The notes beneath the pieces are model-generated. The model did no database searches. It was not told the DNA's origin and was given only the letters and a program-made list of their open reading frames with translations. From positions 1-37,767 of the forward strand of contig JAKUQR010000027.1 in the NCBI GenBank assembly GCA_022450155.1: 37,767 nt of DNA, read 5' to 3'. Positions 1 to 7,328 of this stretch are shown here, piece after piece; the stretch's first letter is position 1; each line of letters starts with the position of its first letter. A program made the translations under genes and the position numbers. The stretch is from Gammaproteobacteria bacterium. GTDB lineage: Bacteria; Pseudomonadota; Gammaproteobacteria; Arenicellales; UBA868.

Positions 1-52
1 GAGACTTCGTTGAGGGTGTCTACACTACCGAATTGGGTATAGAGAGAGCAAG

Positions 53-84
53 CGTTGCAACGTAGACTGTAACTGGGGTCTACG
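53..84 (+). repeat. Palindrome and hairpin just upstream of the TrpD-like gene
   Basis: CGTTGCAACG (53-62) is a perfect 10-base palindrome. It runs into a perfect 7-base inverted repeat, CGTAGAC (61-67) and GTCTACG (78-84), with a 10-base loop. GTCTAC also occurs at 18-23. The hairpin ends two bases before the probable Shine-Dalgarno AGGA (87-90), so it could be an operator or a leader hairpin affecting translation of the next gene. Function is inference; no binding protein is identifiable. Confidence 0.45.
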
Positions 85-98
85 ATAGGACTACGGTG

Positions 99-1217
99 AT
101 GACAAATACAGCGGTCGATCTTGAAATGCGTTCGTATCTGCAGCGCATTGCGACCGGACCTGAACTCAGTAAAGACCTCTCCGAAGAAGAGGCTTATCGC
201 GCGATGACCCATATTCTTGCTGGGTCAGCCGATGAAGTGCAGAGCGCGATTTTTTTGATTGCACTGCGCATGAAGCGCGAAACCGATGCTGAGAACTGCG
301 GCGCACTTCGGGCACTTCTCGACAGCACAGTACAGGTGCGCTGCGCTGTTGTTACTGACATTTTGCATATTGCAGACCCTTTCGACGGATTTGTTCGTGG
401 GTTACCAGCAGCCCCTTTTCTACCCGCAGTTCTTGCCGCCTGTGGTATCGCCACGGTCAGTTCGGGCGCTCGGCAGGTCGGGCCGAAGTACGGTATTTCT
501 CACTGCCAGGTCCTCGAGGCCGCGGGTGCGGCAGTGGGGCTGGTTCCGGCTGAGGCAGCAGTGCGGCTTGATGATCCGACCTGTGGTTGGGCATACGTGG
601 ACCAAAGGCACGCCTGTCCGGGTCTGCACCAGCTGGTTGATCTTCGGTCACGAATTGTGAAACGGGCGCTGCTGACGACGTTGGAGGTACTGCTGGCCCC
701 GGTCCTGGGTCAGCAGTCAACGCACCTGGTTACGGGGTATGTCCACAAACCTTATCTGCCAATTTATGCGATGCTGGCCCGCAGGGCAGGATTTGCATCT
801 GCTGCGATTGTTCGCGGTGTGGAGGGCGGCGTTATTGCTTCTCTGAATCAGCCGTCGAAACTGCTGCGTTTTACTGCTGATCGTGACAATGAAGAACTTC
901 GGCTTGATCCTGCGCTGGCTGGCATTACATCTAAGGTTCGTGCAGTACCACTGCCTGATGCAGTGTCGCCGGCGTCCGCACAGAGCGAACTGCCGGACGA
1001 AGACGAAATGCGCCGGAGAGTACTGGCCGCAGCTCAGGCCGGACGTCTAGCACTGGCCGGCGCACCGGGCCCGATGCGCGACAGCCTGATCTACGGTGCG
1101 GCAGTGTGTCTGCTACACCGGGGTGTCGAAATAAGTTTGAAGGGTGCTTCTGCCACTGTTCGGTCTGTGCTGGACAGTGGCCTGCCAACGGCGCGCTTTG
1201 ACGCAGGTTGTCACTGA
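99..1217 (+). CDS. Divergent TrpD-fold (glycosyltransferase family 3) protein
   Basis: The 372-residue protein has the two-part plan of anthranilate phosphoribosyltransferases: a helical N-terminal domain (about residues 8-75) and a larger alpha/beta domain (about 90-350). Residues recognised in true TrpD are not kept. The phosphoribosyl-pyrophosphate loop GTGGD is replaced by ADPFDGFVRG (92-101), and the following GNRxxSSxxGS region reads GARQVGPKYG (123-132). It is therefore unlikely to be the tryptophan enzyme, and no trp genes are nearby. The ATG at 99 has AGGA at 87-90 eight bases upstream; a GTG at 96 is an alternative start. It lies upstream of two LysR genes in the same direction. Members with this motif change are usually just labelled TrpD-like; the substrate is unknown. 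Fold assignment is fairly sure, function is not. Confidence 0.75.
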   Translation: MTNTAVDLEMRSYLQRIATGPELSKDLSEEEAYRAMTHILAGSADEVQSAIFLIALRMKRETDAENCGALRALLDSTVQVRCAVVTDILHIADPFDGFVRGLPAAPFLPAVLAACGIATVSSGARQVGPKYGISHCQVLEAAGAAVGLVPAEAAVRLDDPTCGWAYVDQRHACPGLHQLVDLRSRIVKRALLTTLEVLLAPVLGQQSTHLVTGYVHKPYLPIYAMLARRAGFASAAIVRGVEGGVIASLNQPSKLLRFTADRDNEELRLDPALAGITSKVRAVPLPDAVSPASAQSELPDEDEMRRRVLAAAQAGRLALAGAPGPMRDSLIYGAAVCLLHRGVEISLKGASATVRSVLDSGLPTARFDAGCH

Positions 1218-1302
1218 AAACAGACAAAAAGCCTAGCTGAAAGCCTGACGATCAGCGCTAAATCGGCCTGTCCACGGGTAAAGCCTTACATCAGCTTTCC
1301 TG

Positions 1303-1344
1303 CCACTGAGATGAAGTATAAATAAGCTATACTTATTTCAGTGG
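1303..1344. promoter_or_regulatory. Long interrupted palindrome, probable LysR operator
   Basis: Outer arms CCACTGA (1303-1309) and TCAGTGG (1338-1344) and inner arms AAGTATA (1314-1320) and TATACTT (1328-1334) pair perfectly. They are separated by a 4/3-base internal mismatch and a 7-base AT-rich centre. The inner part contains T-N11-A, the usual LysR-type core (for example T1319 to A1331). TATACT (1328-1333) could also serve as a -10 element, which would place the operator over the promoter of the LysR gene starting at 1385. There is no T-tract after it, so it is not a convincing terminator. Autoregulation is inference. Confidence 0.5.
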
Positions 1345-1384
1345 CCGAGGTCTGGATCTCGGTAATCAGCCCGGAAGGTCCAGT

Positions 1385-2287
1385 ATGCATATTACCATTC
1401 GCCAGTTGCAGGTCTTCGAAGCCGTCGCCCGCCAGCTGAGTTATACCCGTGCGGCTGAAGAACTCCACCTCACGCAGCCGGCAGTTTCAATGCAGGTTAA
1501 ACAGCTGGAAAATTCGGTCGGATTGCCGCTGTTCGAGCAGATTGGTAAGCGCGTATTCATGACTCAAGCGGGTGAAACGATGTTGCGCCACGCGCAGACC
1601 ATCATGCGCCACCTGGTCTCCGCGCAGGAAGAAATGGACGAACTCAAAGGCGTGGATTCAGGCCGGCTGCGCATCGCCGTTGCTTCTACCGTAAACTATT
1701 TCGCCACACGACTGCTCGCCACTTTTGCCCGTTTGCACCCCAGTGTTCAAATCACACTTGATGTGACCAACAGAGAAACCCTGCTGGAAAAACTTGAAGG
1801 CAATCAGCCCGATATCGTCCTGATGGGTAAGCCACCTAAGGATCTGGATCTCGATGCGGACGATTTTATGGACAATCCCCTGATTATGATTGCGCGACCC
1901 GATCATCCATTGTCCGGGCACCGTTCAATAGCCTTGAAGGAGGTAAATGAAGAAACATTTGTTGTGCGCGAGTCCGGGTCTGGGACCCGTATCGCGATGG
2001 AACGGTTTTTCGATCAAGAATCTTTTGCTCCCAGTGCAACCATCGAAATGACAGGGAATGAGACTATCAAACAGAGTGTCGACGCCGGCCTGGGACTGGC
2101 GATCGTTTCTGTACACACCGTCGAACTTGAACTCGCGCTCGAGCGACTGATCCGTTTGGATATCCAAGGAATGCCAATCATGCGCCGCTGGTACGTTGGC
2201 AATCGGCGTGGTAAACGGCTTTCGCCAACAGCTCAGGCATTCCGCCAGTTTGTGCTGGATGAGGGCGCAAGGCAGGCTGTCACTTGA
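1385..2287 (+). CDS. CbbR-like LysR-family transcriptional regulator
   Basis: This 300-residue protein has an N-terminal winged helix-turn-helix (about residues 5-64, with LSYTRAAEELHLTQPAVS in the recognition region) and a periplasmic-binding-like effector domain (about 90-295). The effector domain reads like CbbR/RbcR regulators of Calvin-cycle genes, for example the stretch DIVLMGKPP near residue 140. No RuBisCO or other cbb gene lies in the window, so the target is unknown. GGAAGG (1371-1376) is a good ribosome site for the ATG at 1385. A palindrome at 1303-1344 is a likely self-operator. The gene is followed 21 bases later by a second LysR gene, probably co-transcribed. The LysR call is certain; the CbbR subtype is inferred from remembered family patterns. 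Confidence 0.85.
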   Translation: MHITIRQLQVFEAVARQLSYTRAAEELHLTQPAVSMQVKQLENSVGLPLFEQIGKRVFMTQAGETMLRHAQTIMRHLVSAQEEMDELKGVDSGRLRIAVASTVNYFATRLLATFARLHPSVQITLDVTNRETLLEKLEGNQPDIVLMGKPPKDLDLDADDFMDNPLIMIARPDHPLSGHRSIALKEVNEETFVVRESGSGTRIAMERFFDQESFAPSATIEMTGNETIKQSVDAGLGLAIVSVHTVELELALERLIRLDIQGMPIMRRWYVGNRRGKRLSPTAQAFRQFVLDEGARQAVT

Positions 2288-2308
2288 TGCCAGACAAGTA
2301 CTTTTGTT

Positions 2309-3238
2309 ATGGCTGACAGAAGATTGCAGGTATTTACAACAGTAGCCAGGCTGTTGAGTTTTACCAAGGCTGCCGACGTGCTGCATATGACGCAGCCGGC
2401 AGTGACATTCCAGATCCGTCAGCTGGAGGAATACTTCAATACCCGTCTTTTCGATCGAACACATAACCGGATTGCACTGACCGCGGCAGGTGAACTGGTG
2501 AAGTCATATGGCGACCGGATCATCGCGCAGTACAGTGAAATGGACAATGAGATACGAAAACTCACGGGCGATGTTTCGGGCCCCCTGATTATTGGCGCAA
2601 GCACAACTATTGGTGAATATGTGGTACCAGGTGTCCTCGGAGACTACCAGGTGAAATTTCCGGAGGTGACGGTGCGTCTGAGAGTCACAAACACTCTCGG
2701 TATTATCCACATGGTGGAAAACAACGAAATTGATATTGGTATTGTTGAAGGTCCAATCGGCAACAAGAATCTGGCCACTCGAGTCTGTTGGCAGGATGAA
2801 CTGGTACTGGTGATGCCGCCGAATCACGCGCTAGCTGGACCAGATCCTGTCAGGCCTGACGAGATCATGCAGTATCCGTTTATCAGTCGTGAGGAAGGGT
2901 CTGGCACACGGCAGGTTATCACCGACTATCTGACTGAAAACGAGCTGTCGTTCTCAGATGTGAACCTGGCGATGGAGTTCGGCAGTCCTGAGTCGATCAA
3001 AAGTGCAGTCGCAGCAGGTCTGGGAATTTCGATTTTGTCGATCGCAACGCTGGATAAGGAACTCAGCCTGGGCCTGCTTGAGAAATCCAGTTTGGCTCCT
3101 CCGCTCAAACGGCCGTTTACGATTGTTTACCAGAGACAGAAATTTCGTCTGCGGGCGATGGAGGAATTTCTCTTATTTGTAAAAGACCATTGTGATACGG
3201 CTGGTCTCACGGGCGGACAAGCTGACAATAGCAACTGA
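2309..3238 (+). CDS. Second LysR-family transcriptional regulator (CysL/YeiE-like)
   Basis: This 309-residue LysR protein has a winged helix-turn-helix near residues 5-62 (LSFTKAADVLHMTQPAVTF) and a type-2 periplasmic-binding effector domain from about 90 to 295. The effector domain (DIGIVEGPI near residue 145, EEGSGTRQVI near 198) resembles the CysL/YeiE group, some of which respond to sulfite or other sulfur compounds; that assignment is tentative. The ATG at 2309 has only a weak ribosome site and starts 21 bases after the first LysR gene, so translation may depend on the upstream gene. Two adjacent, similarly oriented but clearly non-identical LysR genes suggest linked control of a shared pathway rather than recent duplication. 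Confidence 0.85.
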   Translation: MADRRLQVFTTVARLLSFTKAADVLHMTQPAVTFQIRQLEEYFNTRLFDRTHNRIALTAAGELVKSYGDRIIAQYSEMDNEIRKLTGDVSGPLIIGASTTIGEYVVPGVLGDYQVKFPEVTVRLRVTNTLGIIHMVENNEIDIGIVEGPIGNKNLATRVCWQDELVLVMPPNHALAGPDPVRPDEIMQYPFISREEGSGTRQVITDYLTENELSFSDVNLAMEFGSPESIKSAVAAGLGISILSIATLDKELSLGLLEKSSLAPPLKRPFTIVYQRQKFRLRAMEEFLLFVKDHCDTAGLTGGQADNSN

Positions 3239-3283
3239 CGTGGTCTGAATCTCAATGCCAGATCAGTCATCCACCTGATAATT

Positions 3284-3634
3284 ATGAGCGCTGATATTGA
3301 ACAGGCACTTCTGAAGGCATTTCGTCAAATGACACCGACGGCCCGATGTACGCTCGTCGATTTCGCTGATTTTCTATCGCAGCGGCATCCCTTTGCAGCC
3401 ACACCGGTTTCCGAGAAGCCCCTGCAGGTGCCAAGACCAGTGGAAGAGAGTGTCATTGCGGCGATCCGACGACTGGCGACAACCTATCCGATGCTTGACA
3501 GTGACAATGTTTTTTCTGCAGCCACTACACTCATGACCCGCCATGTTCTGGGGCGGCACGCTGCGGTCGAGGTGATCGATGAACTCGAAGCGCTGTTCAA
3601 GGCCCGCTACGATGACTTGTACCCGGATGCATAA
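3284..3634 (+). CDS. Small conserved-looking protein of unknown function
   Basis: I do not recognise this 116-residue protein. It is soluble and mostly helical by composition. The N-terminal stretch (ARCTLVDFADFLSQRHP, about residues 20-36) resembles the short helical segment found in several small DNA- or antitoxin-associated families (ARxxLLDFxxFL), followed by a linker rich in proline and a helical C-terminal half with two basic-acidic helices. It sits 45 bases after the second LysR gene on the same strand, so it is probably the last gene of that unit. Coding is supported by the clean frame, position and lack of an overlapping alternative. No catalytic motif, signal peptide or membrane segment is visible. 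Confidence 0.65.
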   Translation: MSADIEQALLKAFRQMTPTARCTLVDFADFLSQRHPFAATPVSEKPLQVPRPVEESVIAAIRRLATTYPMLDSDNVFSAATTLMTRHVLGRHAAVEVIDELEALFKARYDDLYPDA

Positions 3635-3824
3635 TTATCTGAAGTAGTCAGGTTTATCTCCCGCTATGCCCGGTTTCCACCCAGAATCAGGCCCTCTTTC
3701 GCCAGCAGGACAGAGCAGTTGCTGCGGTGCGATGCCCTTCATTCAAGGCAGCTCACGCAGGTTCGGACCACATTGTCTGGAAACGTCGAACATGAAACAA
3801 TTGTCGTCTTTGGGTGCACACTCG

Positions 3825-4355
3825 ATGAAACAGCCAGACGATCAATCCATTGATAAAGATGGTTATCGACCTAACGTCGGGATCATTTTGTGTAATGGTC
3901 GGAGTCAGGTGCTTTGGGCCCGACGCAGCCGCCATGACGGCTGGCAGTTTCCCCAAGGTGGGGTCGAAAGGGGAGAATCAGTGCTGGATGCCGTCTACCG
4001 CGAACTCTACGAAGAGGTCGGCCTATTGCCTGAGCATGTCGACGTGATTGGGCATACACAAGAATGGCTGCGCTATGATGTACCCCGAACCTACATTCGC
4101 TCTCAAGGAATGGTGTTTCGAGGTCAGAAGCAAATGTGGTATCTGCTGCATATGCTGGCCGATGACAATCAAGTCTGCCTTGATCATGCCGAGCGCCCCG
4201 AGTTTGACGAATGGCGGTGGGTCGATTACTGGCAGCCTCTGAAACAGATCGTGTCGTTCAAGCGCCGAGTGTATAGGCGAGCTCTGACCGAACTCGAACC
4301 CATGGTGATGCGGATTGACCTGCACACGCGAGCGTCACATATTTCTGACTGCTAG
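3825..4355 (+). CDS. rppH: RNA pyrophosphohydrolase RppH (Nudix)
   Basis: RppH removes pyrophosphate from the 5-prime end of transcripts and so starts RNase E-dependent decay. The Nudix box is intact at residues 45-67: Gly45, Glu51, Arg59-Glu60, Glu63-Glu64 and Gly66 match GX5EX7REUXEEXGU. DGYRPNVGIILCN, QFPQGG and the conserved tail SFKRRVYRRAL are all RppH signatures. From the ATG at 3825 the protein is 176 residues, the usual length. The frame stays open upstream to 3666 (ATGs at 3732 and 3792 as well), but those extra residues are not family-like, so the shorter form is chosen; the ribosome site is weak. The gene is followed 42 bases later by a macro-domain gene. Confidence 0.93.
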   Translation: MKQPDDQSIDKDGYRPNVGIILCNGRSQVLWARRSRHDGWQFPQGGVERGESVLDAVYRELYEEVGLLPEHVDVIGHTQEWLRYDVPRTYIRSQGMVFRGQKQMWYLLHMLADDNQVCLDHAERPEFDEWRWVDYWQPLKQIVSFKRRVYRRALTELEPMVMRIDLHTRASHISDC

Positions 4356-4397
4356 CGACTTTCCATAGGTCTTGATGCGCCCCAAGAGGATGTATCG

Positions 4398-4898
4398 TTG
4401 ATCGACGTGATGATCGCTGATATCACGACGCTCGACGTATCGGTCGTGGTTAATGCCGCCAATGAGACACTGCTGGGCGGTGGGGGTGTTGATGGTGCGA
4501 TTCACCAGGCAGCAGGGCCTGAGCTCAAGACCTACTGTGCAAAACTGGGCGGGTGCAGGACCGGGGAGGCGCGGTTGACTCCCGGCTTTGGGCTGGTCCC
4601 ACCCTGGATCATTCACACCGTTGGTCCAGTGTGGAAAGGCGGTAGCGCGGGGGAAGCGGCGCTGTTGCAGTGCTGCTACGAGAACTGTTTCGCGTTAGCG
4701 CTGGATGCCGGCCTGGCATCCATCGCTTTTCCGGCCATCAGTACGGGTGTATTCGGGTATCCCAAGGTAGACGCTGCAGCAATTGCGGTCTCCGTGATGT
4801 GTCAGCACCAGGGTCAGTTCGAGCGGATCGTTGCGTGTTGCTTCAGTGAATCTGATGCACAGGACTACAGGGCGCTGCTGACAGGCTCTAGCGTCTGA
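4398..4898 (+). CDS. Macro-domain ADP-ribose hydrolase (MacroD/YmdB type)
   Basis: The 166-residue protein is a single macro domain. VVNAANETLLGGGGVDGAIH (residues 17-36) holds the ADP-ribose-binding Asn and the Gly-rich loop with catalytic-site Asp, and STGVFGYP (115-122) is the second, diphosphate-binding loop. This pattern fits MacroD-type enzymes that hydrolyse O-acetyl-ADP-ribose or remove mono-ADP-ribose from proteins or nucleic acid ends. The start is TTG at 4398, supported by AAGAGGA (4384-4390) seven bases upstream; no in-frame ATG precedes it. It follows rppH on the same strand and ends 15 bases from the convergent rfaE2. Family assignment is firm, substrate is not. Confidence 0.9.
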   Translation: MIDVMIADITTLDVSVVVNAANETLLGGGGVDGAIHQAAGPELKTYCAKLGGCRTGEARLTPGFGLVPPWIIHTVGPVWKGGSAGEAALLQCCYENCFALALDAGLASIAFPAISTGVFGYPKVDAAAIAVSVMCQHQGQFERIVACCFSESDAQDYRALLTGSSV

Positions 4899-4913
4899 CC
4901 CGGAGTGGGGTTC

Positions 4914-5396
4914 TCAACGTTTTTCGGTGCGGATCTTTTTAAGCAGCGTGCTGGTTGAGCAGGGATAGCGGATAGGGATGGTGTGGACCATTCCTCCATT
5001 ATCCTGTACCAGATCGGCGCCGATAATCTCGGAAACAGGCCAGTCACCGCCTTTGACCAGCCAATCCGGTCGGCACAGGCGAATCAGTTCCAGCGGCGTC
5101 TCCTCCTCGAATCCGATCGCCAGGTCGACGGAACTCAGCGCGGCCAGTACCGCCAGCCGGTCGGCCAGCGAATTGATTGGCCGGTCTTCACCCTTGCCCA
5201 GTGCTCGGATTGACCCGTCACTGTTCACGGCTACGAGCAATGTAGCACCCAACTGTGCCGCCTGCTCTAGGTAATCAACGTGCCCCCGGTGCAGAATATC
5301 GAAGCAGCCGTTGGTGAAGACAAGCGGCCGCGTGACCTTGTCCAGTTGTGTCCGAAACTGGTCTCGGCTCTGAAAAATCTTGTGCTTGGAATTCAA
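4914..5396 (-). CDS. rfaE2: Heptose-1-phosphate adenylyltransferase (RfaE2, HldE C-terminal half)
   Basis: This 160-residue nucleotidyltransferase activates D-glycero-beta-D-manno-heptose 1-phosphate with ATP to ADP-heptose for LPS inner core. FTNGCFDILHRGH (residues 27-39) carries the HxGH nucleotide-binding signature, and STSTLLKKI (147-155) is the ISTT-like C-terminal motif. In E. coli this activity is fused to a kinase in HldE; here the adenylyltransferase stands alone, so the RfaE1 kinase must be elsewhere. The start appears to be TTG at 5396 with no strong ribosome site. It is the last gene of the minus-strand block with gmhA and the BON lipoprotein, which supports a heptose role. Confidence 0.92.
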   Translation of the reverse strand: MNSKHKIFQSRDQFRTQLDKVTRPLVFTNGCFDILHRGHVDYLEQAAQLGATLLVAVNSDGSIRALGKGEDRPINSLADRLAVLAALSSVDLAIGFEEETPLELIRLCRPDWLVKGGDWPVSEIIGADLVQDNGGMVHTIPIRYPCSTSTLLKKIRTEKR

Positions 5397-5434
5397 CGGC
5401 CGGTCAGGCGCCTGTACGCCCTGAGCTTACTGCA

Positions 5435-6022
5435 TTAGATGTACTCAAATACCTTGATAACGCGCACCACACCGGGAACGCTGCGCACGATCATCACAGC
5501 CGCGGCTGCTTCAGCCGAGGTGACCAGGCCCATGAGATAGACATTTGCCCTTTCGGTAACAACTTTGAAGCGCGTCGGATCCACTGTGCGCGATACCACC
5601 AGCGCAGTTTTTACGCGGCCAGTCAGCCAGCTGTCGTTAACACGGCTGGCCGCATTGGTCCGGCCAGCCAACTCGATCCGATTCACAATCTGGCGGGTGT
5701 AATGATGAGACTTCGCAATGTCCAGAATACGGTCGATGGCTCTCTGGTCGGGTACTTCGCCAGTCAGCAGCACCACGGCATTCCAGATCGTGACGCTGAC
5801 ATTGGTGTCTGAAATCGTGCTGGTCCGGTAGATTGAAAGCCGTATGTCCATTTCGGCCTTATTGTCCTGCCAGTAAGCGCGCGGTTCCCGCTCGTCTCGT
5901 ACGACATCAACAGCCAGTAAGCCTATGGCAGGAACACAGCCACCGGCCAGGAATGAGCCGGCCAACAGCAACAGGCCCAGGCCAACGTTCTTTAGGGGTG
6001 GTGTGCAGCCTGACAGTGTCAT
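5435..6022 (-). CDS. dolP: BON-domain outer-membrane lipoprotein (DolP/YraP-like)
   Basis: The 195-residue protein begins with a signal peptide (hydrophobic GLGLLLLAGSFLAGG) and a lipobox-type Cys at residue 29. Two BON domains follow, about residues 50-117 (GEVPDQRAIDRILDIA) and 125-192 (GLVTSAEAAAAVMIVRSVPGV). DolP (YraP) is an outer-membrane lipoprotein that binds anionic phospholipid and supports envelope integrity and the BAM complex. Its ATG overlaps the stop of gmhA by four bases (ATGA, 6019-6022), so the two are translationally coupled. The yraN - diaA/gmhA - dolP order is the same as in E. coli, which backs the assignment. Confidence 0.88.
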   Translation of the reverse strand: MTLSGCTPPLKNVGLGLLLLAGSFLAGGCVPAIGLLAVDVVRDEREPRAYWQDNKAEMDIRLSIYRTSTISDTNVSVTIWNAVVLLTGEVPDQRAIDRILDIAKSHHYTRQIVNRIELAGRTNAASRVNDSWLTGRVKTALVVSRTVDPTRFKVVTERANVYLMGLVTSAEAAAAVMIVRSVPGVVRVIKVFEYI

Positions 6023-6615
6023 AGCCTCGTCTCTCCTGTCATATGAAGGTCAATAAGGTCACATATGCAGTGTATGATTATACCGTGGGCTTCCTGGATA
6101 CGGGCTGTTGAGTCGGCCGGAACCCGCAGTTCCAGATCATTCGTGCCAAGCAGATCCGCCAGGGGACCACCGTCCCGCCCGGTCAGCGCGATGACGCCGA
6201 GTCCGGCAGATGCAGCAGCCTTGGTGGCCTCAAGAATGTTCGGGCTCTGGCCGGAGGTCGTGAAAACGATCAATACGTCGTTTGGTCTGCCCAGACCGCC
6301 GATCTGGCGGGCAAAAATTTGACTGAAATCGTAGTCGTTGCCCGCAGCGGTGAGTGTAGCTGTATCGGCCGGCAGGGCGATCGCGGCCAGCGGCTGGCGT
6401 TCTTTTTCATAGCGGCACAGCAATTCTGCGGAAAAGTGCAGCGCGTCGCTCGCCGAACCCCCGTTACCGCAGAGCAGGACCTTACCGCCGTTGTCGTAGA
6501 CGGTGGCGACCCGGCGCGCCGCTTCGACCACCTGTAGACCGATTGCGGCCTGGGTCTTGAGTGCGATCGCGGCGCTGGTCTCGAAATGTTGTCTGATCTT
6601 TTGTTCAGGATCCAT
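6019..6615 (-). CDS. gmhA: Sedoheptulose 7-phosphate isomerase-type SIS protein (GmhA, DiaA position)
   Basis: The 198-residue SIS-domain protein matches GmhA/DiaA. GmhA converts sedoheptulose 7-phosphate to D-glycero-D-manno-heptose 7-phosphate, the first step to ADP-heptose; its paralogue DiaA instead binds DnaA and lacks the catalytic residues. Here CGNGGSASDALHFSAEL (residues 49-65) keeps His60 and Glu64, and RIQEAH (172-177) keeps Gln174 and His177, which correspond to the GmhA metal and catalytic residues. The gene occupies the chromosomal slot where E. coli has diaA, but sits with rfaE2, so I favour real isomerase activity. No clear ribosome site precedes the ATG at 6615. Confidence 0.85.
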   Translation of the reverse strand: MDPEQKIRQHFETSAAIALKTQAAIGLQVVEAARRVATVYDNGGKVLLCGNGGSASDALHFSAELLCRYEKERQPLAAIALPADTATLTAAGNDYDFSQIFARQIGGLGRPNDVLIVFTTSGQSPNILEATKAAASAGLGVIALTGRDGGPLADLLGTNDLELRVPADSTARIQEAHGIIIHCICDLIDLHMTGETRL

Positions 6616-6747
6616 GGAGACGGTATTTCAGGGGATGTGGGTCCGGCAGCGGAGAAGTTTGAGACCGAACTGTAACAGGCCTTGGCTCCGGCCTACAATC
6701 CACGGCACTCCAGTGCGTTTCAGTGAGATGTCATGGTCGCGGGCGGT

Positions 6748-7125
6748 TTAGTGGAAGGCATTCTGAATCCAGCGACAATCCGGCGCATGTGGGCTGCCCG
6801 TGATCGCAACCACATCAAAACGACAGGGCCTGGATTGTAACCTGTCATGGCGCTGCAGATAGCTGGCTGCGGTGCGTCTCAGTTTCGCCTGTTTAGCCCT
6901 GCTGACCGCTTCTTCGGGTCGGCCAAACTGGCTGTCACGACGTTGCTTGACTTCTATAAAAACGAGCGTTTGGCCATCGATCATGATCAGGTCGATTTCA
7001 CCCGTTCGACTGCGATAGTTTCTCAACAGCAGTACCAGGCCCTGCCGTTGCAGGAATTCAGCGGCAATATCCTCAGACCAGTGATGACTTCCAGGTGGTC
7101 GGCGCTTGATGTGGCTATTGTGCAA
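6748..7125 (-). CDS. yraN: YraN/UPF0102 nuclease-fold protein
   Basis: The 125-residue protein belongs to UPF0102, a small family with a restriction-endonuclease-like fold of uncertain role, possibly in Holliday-junction or DNA repair processing. The nuclease core is visible: GEIDLIM (residues 42-48) and VFIEVKQR (55-62) give the D-xn-E-x-K arrangement with Asp45, Glu58 and Lys60. SRAKQAKLRRTA and the C-terminal CRFDVVAI are further family signatures. The frame starts at TTG (7125), as no in-frame ATG precedes the core. It is divergent from rsmI, as in E. coli, though lpoA is absent between them. A 132-base gap separates it from gmhA downstream. Confidence 0.9.
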   Translation of the reverse strand: MHNSHIKRRPPGSHHWSEDIAAEFLQRQGLVLLLRNYRSRTGEIDLIMIDGQTLVFIEVKQRRDSQFGRPEEAVSRAKQAKLRRTAASYLQRHDRLQSRPCRFDVVAITGSPHAPDCRWIQNAFH

Positions 7126-7328
7126 TCACTTATCCACCTGCCGGGTCTGGGGTGCACCCTGGGAGGTGTCCGGATTGCGCTGTCACAGCCCCAGTGCCTT
7201 GTAAGCAAGTCCAGATCGCGGCATCGAATCAGTATACCGGATACACTTTAAAAACCTGAGTCACAGTCACCGGGTAGACCTAGAATGTTATTCAGTTCAG
7301 TCGAATGTAGTCAGCGGCTTGCGCTGGT

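Noticed and set aside
3666-3824. 53-codon N-terminal extension of rppH
   Set aside because: The extra residues are absent from the family, and the start at 3825 gives the standard length; an upstream start cannot be fully excluded.
4893-4925. Possible bidirectional terminator between the macro-domain gene and rfaE2
   Set aside because: Only a four-base stem (ACCC/GGGT) with T-runs set back from it; too weak to call.
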